DNA from: Lachnoclostridium sp. UBA6558
GTDB lineage: Bacteria > Bacillota > Clostridia > Lachnospirales > Lachnospiraceae
Direction of reading: 5' to 3'
NCBI GenBank assembly: GCA_002434335.1
Contig: DJJW01000050.1
Coordinates: 4,832 to 13,793 of the forward strand
DNA length: 8,962 bases
Positions 5,961-8,962 of the stretch are shown in pieces. Numbering within the stretch: position 1 is the first letter of the stretch; each line of letters starts with the position of its first letter. Both the position numbers and the translations under genes were made by a program. The notes below the pieces were generated by a model. It did no database searches. It saw only the letters and a list, made by a program, of their open reading frames with translations, and was not told the origin of the DNA.

Positions 5961-5973
5961 GGCGTCCATTTAA
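5899..5973 (+). CDS. Putative 24-residue leader peptide upstream of rtcB
   Basis: This short frame, MMYFKFTTNNLTTSNRGL then IVLASI and TAA, has the best ribosome binding site in the window: AAAGGAGG, 6 nt before the ATG. It lies about 60 nt after the predicted transcription start. It has no membrane helix or known domain, and the second Met codon (5902) is an alternative start. Five of the last eight residues are Leu, Ile or Val (codons 18-21 and 24). It is followed by a 74-nt AT-rich stretch and then an intrinsic terminator just before rtcB. The layout is that of an attenuator peptide (branched-chain amino acid or erm-type), not of a functional protein. A real but tiny protein cannot be excluded. 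I do not recognise the sequence. Confidence 0.65.
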   Translation: MMYFKFTTNNLTTSNRGLIVLASI

Positions 5974-6047
5974 GGTTCTATATATCTATATAAGCGAATG
6001 ATAGTTTCTTATTTATTCCTTAATTGTTTTCTGGCACTATGGATAAC

Positions 6048-6071
6048 AGCACCTCTTTAGGTGCTATTTTT
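6048..6071 (+). terminator. Intrinsic terminator/attenuator before rtcB
   Basis: AGCACCT (6048-6054), a CTTT loop and AGGTGCT (6059-6065) form a perfect 7-bp stem followed by A and five U (6067-6071). It lies between the leader ORF and rtcB, only 22 nt before the rtcB start, so rtcB expression needs read-through. CTATGG (6037-6042) and CCATAG (6075-6080) could extend it as an outer helix next to the rtcB ribosome binding site. GGCACT (6033-6038) can instead pair with GGTGCT (6060-6065, with two G-U pairs), giving a possible antiterminator. Confidence 0.78.
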
Positions 6072-6093
6072 GCGCCATAGAAAGGATCAGCAA

Positions 6094-7236
6094 TTGATAA
6101 CAATTAAAGGAGCCTATACCTCTGCTACTATTTACACCACTACAAACACTGAGACAAATATAGATGCTTACGCCCTTGCCCAGCTCCAGCTGCTCTGTGA
6201 CAATGAGTCCAGCAAAGGCTGTAAGATCCGGGTTATGCCGGATGTTCACCCGGGTAAAGTCGGAACCATCGGACTTACCATGACCATAGGAGAAAGAATT
6301 CTTCCAAACCTTGTCGGAATAGATATCGGCTGCGGCATGACAATGGCACAGATAAACGCCAAAAGAATAGAATATCAAAAGCTCGACACTGTCATTCGGG
6401 AGAAGGTTCCTTCCGGAACGCATATTCATTCCAAAGTTCCTCCCTCTGCAGTGAATTTTGACTTCACCTCCCTCTGCTGCTTTCGGTATATCAGACAGGA
6501 TAAGGCCCTACTAAGTCTTGGAACCTTAGGCGGAGGCAACCACTTTATAGAGATAGACCAGGATGATGACGGCAGTTACTATGCGGTCGTTCATTCGGGC
6601 AGCCGTCATTTGGGTAAGGAAGTCACAGAATATTACCTGAGGGAAGGTCAGAAGCAGTTGAAGGAAAATGGTATCGACATTCCTTTTGAACTGACCTATC
6701 TGGAAGGAGAATTAAAGAAACAGTATCTAAACGACTTACAGATCGTTCAAAATTATGCTGCACTGAACCGTGAACTTATCCTGGACGCACTTGCAAAAGG
6801 TATGAAATGGAAGCTTACCGATATCAACTCCTGCATTCATAATTATGTAGAAGCAGCAGATACCGCTTATAATGAATTGCCAATTCTACGCAAAGGGGCT
6901 ATTTCTGCAAAGAGCGGGGAGAATGTAATTATTCCAGTTAACATGCGTGATGGCGTTCTTATTGGCACCGGTCTTGGAAATGAAGCTTGGAACTGCTCTG
7001 CTCCCCATGGTGCCGGACGCATTATGAAACGGGAAGATGTGAAATCTCATTTTACACTTTCCTCCTTTAAAGCTGAAATGAAAGGCATCTACTCCTCCTG
7101 CATCAAGAAAGATACTCTGGATGAAGCACCTTTTGCATATCGCAGACTTGATGAAATAAGCGAAGCTATGAAAGAAACCGTAACCATCAATAAAATAATC
7201 CGTCCTGTCTATAATTTTAAAGCCGGCGGAAATTAG
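6094..7236 (+). CDS. rtcB: RtcB family RNA ligase (tRNA/RNA repair)
   Basis: RtcB joins RNA 2',3'-cyclic phosphate or 3'-phosphate ends to 5'-OH ends in a GTP- and Mn-dependent reaction, repairing cleaved tRNA or rRNA. The 380-residue product is the short bacterial form. All metal and guanylation residues are visible: DVH (50-52), D77 and C80 in GIDIGCGM, H150 in LGGGNHF, H167 in VVHSGSR, H249 in SCIHNYVE, and the guanylated H305 in APHGAGR. I chose the TTG at 6094 because it gives the family N-terminus (MITIKGAY) and has AAAGGA 7 nt upstream. The in-frame GTG at 6061 lies inside the terminator hairpin and adds 11 non-family residues. Expression appears to depend on the leader peptide and attenuator upstream. 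No RtcA or archease gene is adjacent. Confidence 0.95.
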   Translation: MITIKGAYTSATIYTTTNTETNIDAYALAQLQLLCDNESSKGCKIRVMPDVHPGKVGTIGLTMTIGERILPNLVGIDIGCGMTMAQINAKRIEYQKLDTVIREKVPSGTHIHSKVPPSAVNFDFTSLCCFRYIRQDKALLSLGTLGGGNHFIEIDQDDDGSYYAVVHSGSRHLGKEVTEYYLREGQKQLKENGIDIPFELTYLEGELKKQYLNDLQIVQNYAALNRELILDALAKGMKWKLTDINSCIHNYVEAADTAYNELPILRKGAISAKSGENVIIPVNMRDGVLIGTGLGNEAWNCSAPHGAGRIMKREDVKSHFTLSSFKAEMKGIYSSCIKKDTLDEAPFAYRRLDEISEAMKETVTINKIIRPVYNFKAGGN

Positions 7237-7260
7237 CTATGCTGTGTTAAGTTATACCTG

Positions 7261-7306
7261 TTCAGATATAAAAACATAGTAAACTAAAGAATTTTTATAT
7301 CCTGAA
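7261..7306 (+). other. AT-rich stem-loop between rtcB and the small Cys-rich gene
   Basis: TTCAGATATAAAAA (7261-7274) pairs with TTTTTATATC-C-TGAA (7292-7306): 14 pairs with one bulged C and a 17-nt loop. The sequence after it is A-rich, so it is not an intrinsic terminator on this strand. It may stabilise the rtcB mRNA or separate expression of the two cistrons. Confidence 0.5.
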
Positions 7307-7352
7307 AAGGAAAAAACTAAGTTCAGCATATAAAGAAAGCAGGTATCAGAAA

Positions 7353-7526
7353 ATGGCTGTATTCAGGGAAACCCCTTGTAAATACTATATCTCTTTTGGT
7401 AAATGTACTAAAAACAGAGAAGCATGCCACACAGGTTATTGTCAGCATTGTGACAAGTATTACCCTCGTGCCAAGGTCAGACATATAAATAAAAAGAAGC
7501 AGTATAATGAGAAGGCTCGTATGTAA
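7353..7526 (+). CDS. Small Cys-rich basic protein (57 residues), possible zinc-binding, downstream of rtcB
   Basis: An ATG frame of 57 residues lies 116 nt after rtcB on the same strand. It holds five Cys and three His in 36 residues: C9, C18, C25-H26, C30, H32-C33, H44. The spacing is C-x8-C-x6-C-x4-C-x2-C, with an aromatic, glycine-containing context (CKYYISFGKC and GYCQHCDKYYPRAKVR). The C-terminal third is strongly basic (KVRHINKKKQYNEKAR). This pattern suggests a small zinc-finger or zinc-ribbon protein that could bind nucleic acid. The ribosome binding site is weak (AGG, about 10 nt before the ATG). I do not recognise a named family. Co-transcription with rtcB is plausible, since no terminator is seen between them. 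The high density of Cys, Lys and Tyr in patterned order argues against a chance frame. Confidence 0.7.
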   Translation: MAVFRETPCKYYISFGKCTKNREACHTGYCQHCDKYYPRAKVRHINKKKQYNEKARM

Positions 7527-7550
7527 GCTGTTAAATATTATAATTCCTCC

Positions 7551-7776
7551 GAAATGCACCTGTCATCCAGGCATTTAACCGGCGGAACCGTTACCATTTC
7601 AAACATTGGCCCGGTGTCTATCTTAACGATAACGGTGTTAAAACAATAGGTATCAGAAAAACACTCCCCATGTGTCTGGCTTTTGACCATCGCGCCGTGG
7701 ATTTCTCCTCCTTGATTCCACCTTAAAAACCATGGATCAGATTTTTCAATCACCAAATATTATTCAAAGCTGGTAG
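7551..7776 (+). pseudogene. Frameshifted remnant of an E2-type (2-oxoacid dehydrogenase) acyltransferase C-terminus
   Basis: Three plus-strand frames each carry part of one recognisable E2 catalytic-domain C-terminus. The first gives LSSRHLTGGTVTISNIGP (from about 7560 to 7613). After a shift of one base at 7611-7613 the second gives GVYLNDNGVKTIGIRKTLP, then MCLAFDHRAVD at about 7670-7702, including the catalytic His and Asp of the DHRxxD motif. After a second shift near 7703-7725 the third gives LKTMDQIFQSPNIIQSW and a TAG stop at 7774. Intact E2 catalytic domains are over 200 residues; here only about the last 70 remain. There is no start of its own, and the first frame is in phase with the stop codon of the gene before it. 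Lipoyl and subunit-binding domains are absent. The assignment rests on motif memory, not a search. Confidence 0.6.
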
Positions 7777-7781
7777 CCCAA

Positions 7782-7839
7782 ACATAAGACGCTTGTGATT
7801 GTTGACCGGACATAAGAACCTTTTGATCTTATTGCACCG
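7782..7839. repeat. Imperfect tandem repeat upstream of the larC promoter
   Basis: Two units of about 28-30 bp follow each other at 7782-7809 and 7810-7839. Both begin ACATAAGA and share TT-TGAT, TTG and CCG blocks further on. A third partial start (CATAACTTA) follows at 7842. The second unit contains ATAAGA/TCTTAT (7812-7817 and 7827-7832), an inverted repeat that touches the -35 box of larC. This could be an array of regulator sites, though conservation between units is only moderate. Confidence 0.35.
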
Positions 7840-7860
7840 ACCATAACTTAATGCTATAAT
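7832..7860 (+). promoter_or_regulatory. Extended -10 promoter for larC
   Basis: There is a perfect TATAAT (7855-7860) preceded by the extended-10 TGC, with a weak TTGCAC (7832-7837) 17 bp upstream. The start would be near 7867, leaving a UTR of about 78 nt before the ATG at 7945. Of the gene-free DNA 7777-7944, the part after the promoter shows only an AT-rich leader and the ribosome binding site. Confidence 0.6.
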
Positions 7861-7944
7861 TATCCCATTGTAAAATTGAATCCTAAATTATCAATTAACA
7901 TACCGCTTACAATAAATTTAACCAATCAGAAAGAAGGTCTACGA

Positions 7945-8962
7945 ATGAAAAAGCAAAGTTTATATTTGGAATGCTACTCAGGTATTAGCGGCGATATGAC
8001 TGTTGGTGCACTGCTGGATTTGGGAGCAGATCAGGAAGTTTTGCTGAACGGCTTAAAAAGTCTCAATGTTGACGGTTATAAAATAGAGATTACCAGAAAA
8101 CTAAGGAACAGCATTGATGCCTGTGACTTTAATGTTATTTTAGAAAAAGACAATCATGACCATGATATGGATTATCTGTTCGGTCACGAGAAAGCTGTTC
8201 AACCAGCCAATGCTGTCACTTCAAAGTCCTATAAGCTAAAAAGGCCGGCACAGGCTCACAACACCGGATCGCTGAAATTACATGGTAACGCTCAAGTACA
8301 TGACCACAATCTTGAGCATACCCATGGCCATCCCCACAGCCATTCACTCTCCACTCCCCATCTGCACTACGGGCATCACGAGCATAGAAATCTTCAGGAT
8401 ATCTATTCCATACTTGACGCCTCCTCAATCACAGACAATGCCAAAGCGATAGCCAAAAGAATCTTTCTCATTATCGCCGAGGCAGAATCCAAAGCCCACG
8501 GCAAGTCTCTTGAGGAAGTTCACTTCCATGAAGTAGGCGCTACCGACTCCATCGTAGATATAACCGCAGCAGCCATCTGTCTGGATAACCTGAATATCAG
8601 CGAAGTATATGTATCCGAACTTTACGAAGGTCGTGGTCAGATTACCTGCCAGCATGGAGTTCTTCCCATCCCTGTTCCGGCAGTGGTAAATATTTCTTCG
8701 AAATACAGTCTAAAGCTTCACCTGACGCAGGTAAAAGGAGAATTGGTTACTCCTACCGGTGCTGCCATTGCTGCTGCCATCAGAACAAAGGAAGAACTGC
8801 CCTCTAATTTTACAATCAGCAGAATTGGACTTGGCACCGGTAAAAGAGCCTATGAACAGACCAGTTTCTTAAGAGCGATGCTGATTGAGGATACGGAAAC
8901 GGTATTACCCAACACCATTCCCGACACGGTCTGGGTTTTGGAAGCAAACCTTGACGACTGCT
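7945..8962 (+). CDS. larC: LarC, nickel insertion protein for the nickel-pincer cofactor (partial, 3' end off the window)
   Basis: LarC is the CTP-dependent enzyme that inserts nickel into the pyridinium bis-thiocarboxylate mononucleotide to form the nickel-pincer cofactor of lactate racemase and related LarA enzymes. 339 codons are visible. Family blocks are clear: the N-terminal YLECYSGISGDMTVGALLDLG, EVHFHEVGATDSIVDI (191-206), GRGQITCQHGVLPIPVPA, VKGELVTPTGAAI, and at the edge LEANLDDC, which begins the C-terminal half. Between about residues 71 and 147 is a histidine-rich insert with 17 His (14 of them in 105-147, many as H-x-H), likely for nickel storage or delivery. The ATG has AAGAAGG 7 nt upstream and its own promoter. 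In Lactiplantibacillus the gene is split and joined by programmed frameshifting; the region where that would occur is just outside this window. Confidence 0.93.
   Translation, partial: MKKQSLYLECYSGISGDMTVGALLDLGADQEVLLNGLKSLNVDGYKIEITRKLRNSIDACDFNVILEKDNHDHDMDYLFGHEKAVQPANAVTSKSYKLKRPAQAHNTGSLKLHGNAQVHDHNLEHTHGHPHSHSLSTPHLHYGHHEHRNLQDIYSILDASSITDNAKAIAKRIFLIIAEAESKAHGKSLEEVHFHEVGATDSIVDITAAAICLDNLNISEVYVSELYEGRGQITCQHGVLPIPVPAVVNISSKYSLKLHLTQVKGELVTPTGAAIAAAIRTKEELPSNFTISRIGLGTGKRAYEQTSFLRAMLIEDTETVLPNTIPDTVWVLEANLDDC

Noticed and set aside
6064..6429. 121-codon open frame on the minus strand
   Set aside because: It is antisense to rtcB and the attenuator, with no start signal and no domain.
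7538..7756. 72-codon open frame on the minus strand
   Set aside because: It is the complement of the E2-type remnant; the recognisable motifs (TISNIG, DHRAVD) are on the plus strand.
8216..8655. Two short minus-strand frames (8216-8428 and 8425-8655)
   Set aside because: Both are antisense to larC, whose plus-strand frame is unbroken and carries family motifs.
1..8962. CRISPR array, insertion sequence, tRNA or rRNA gene
   Set aside because: No regularly spaced repeats, transposase frame, terminal inverted repeats with target duplication, or tRNA/rRNA-like segments were seen on either strand.

Overview
The window looks like chromosome of a low-GC Gram-positive anaerobe of the Clostridia, most likely a Lachnospiraceae-type organism. 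This is inferred from the AT-rich intergenic DNA, AGGAGG-type ribosome binding sites, vegetative sigma-A promoters, a TPP riboswitch with an intrinsic terminator, a YtvI-like membrane protein, and a LarC gene. No species was identified by search.

Left part, minus strand (1-2404). A partial gene at the left edge encodes an MqsA-like helix-turn-helix fused to a Panacea (SocA/DUF4065) domain, an antitoxin-type architecture. Behind it lies a stand-alone AI-2E/YtvI-family membrane protein with its own promoter. Between that gene and the next operon are a 22-bp tandem repeat and a strong intrinsic terminator.

Middle, minus strand (2354-5704). This is a complete thiamine-related uptake operon. In transcription order it has a sigma-A promoter, a TPP riboswitch, an antiterminator/terminator pair, an MTH1187/YkoF-type thiamine-binding protein, an ABC permease (ThiX type), an NMT1/THI5-like lipoprotein (ThiY type), an ABC ATPase (ThiZ type) and a terminator. 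The layout predicts that TPP shuts off uptake of a thiamine pyrimidine precursor (HMP or formylaminopyrimidine).

Divergent intergenic region (5463-6093). Besides the riboswitch it holds an 11-bp inverted repeat between the two promoters. It also holds a near-consensus rightward promoter and an undescribed-looking leader for rtcB. That leader consists of a 24-codon ORF with a very strong ribosome binding site, an internal helix able to mask that site, and an intrinsic terminator just before the TTG start of rtcB. This resembles leader-peptide attenuation and is the most interesting signal in the window: RNA repair apparently controlled by translation of a short peptide.

Right part, plus strand (6094-8962). 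Here are rtcB (RNA ligase, all catalytic residues present), an unannotated 57-residue Cys-rich basic protein, and a frameshifted remnant of a 2-oxoacid dehydrogenase E2-type acyltransferase. After these come a repeat-bearing promoter and a partial larC (nickel-pincer cofactor synthesis) with a strongly histidine-rich insert, cut by the right edge.
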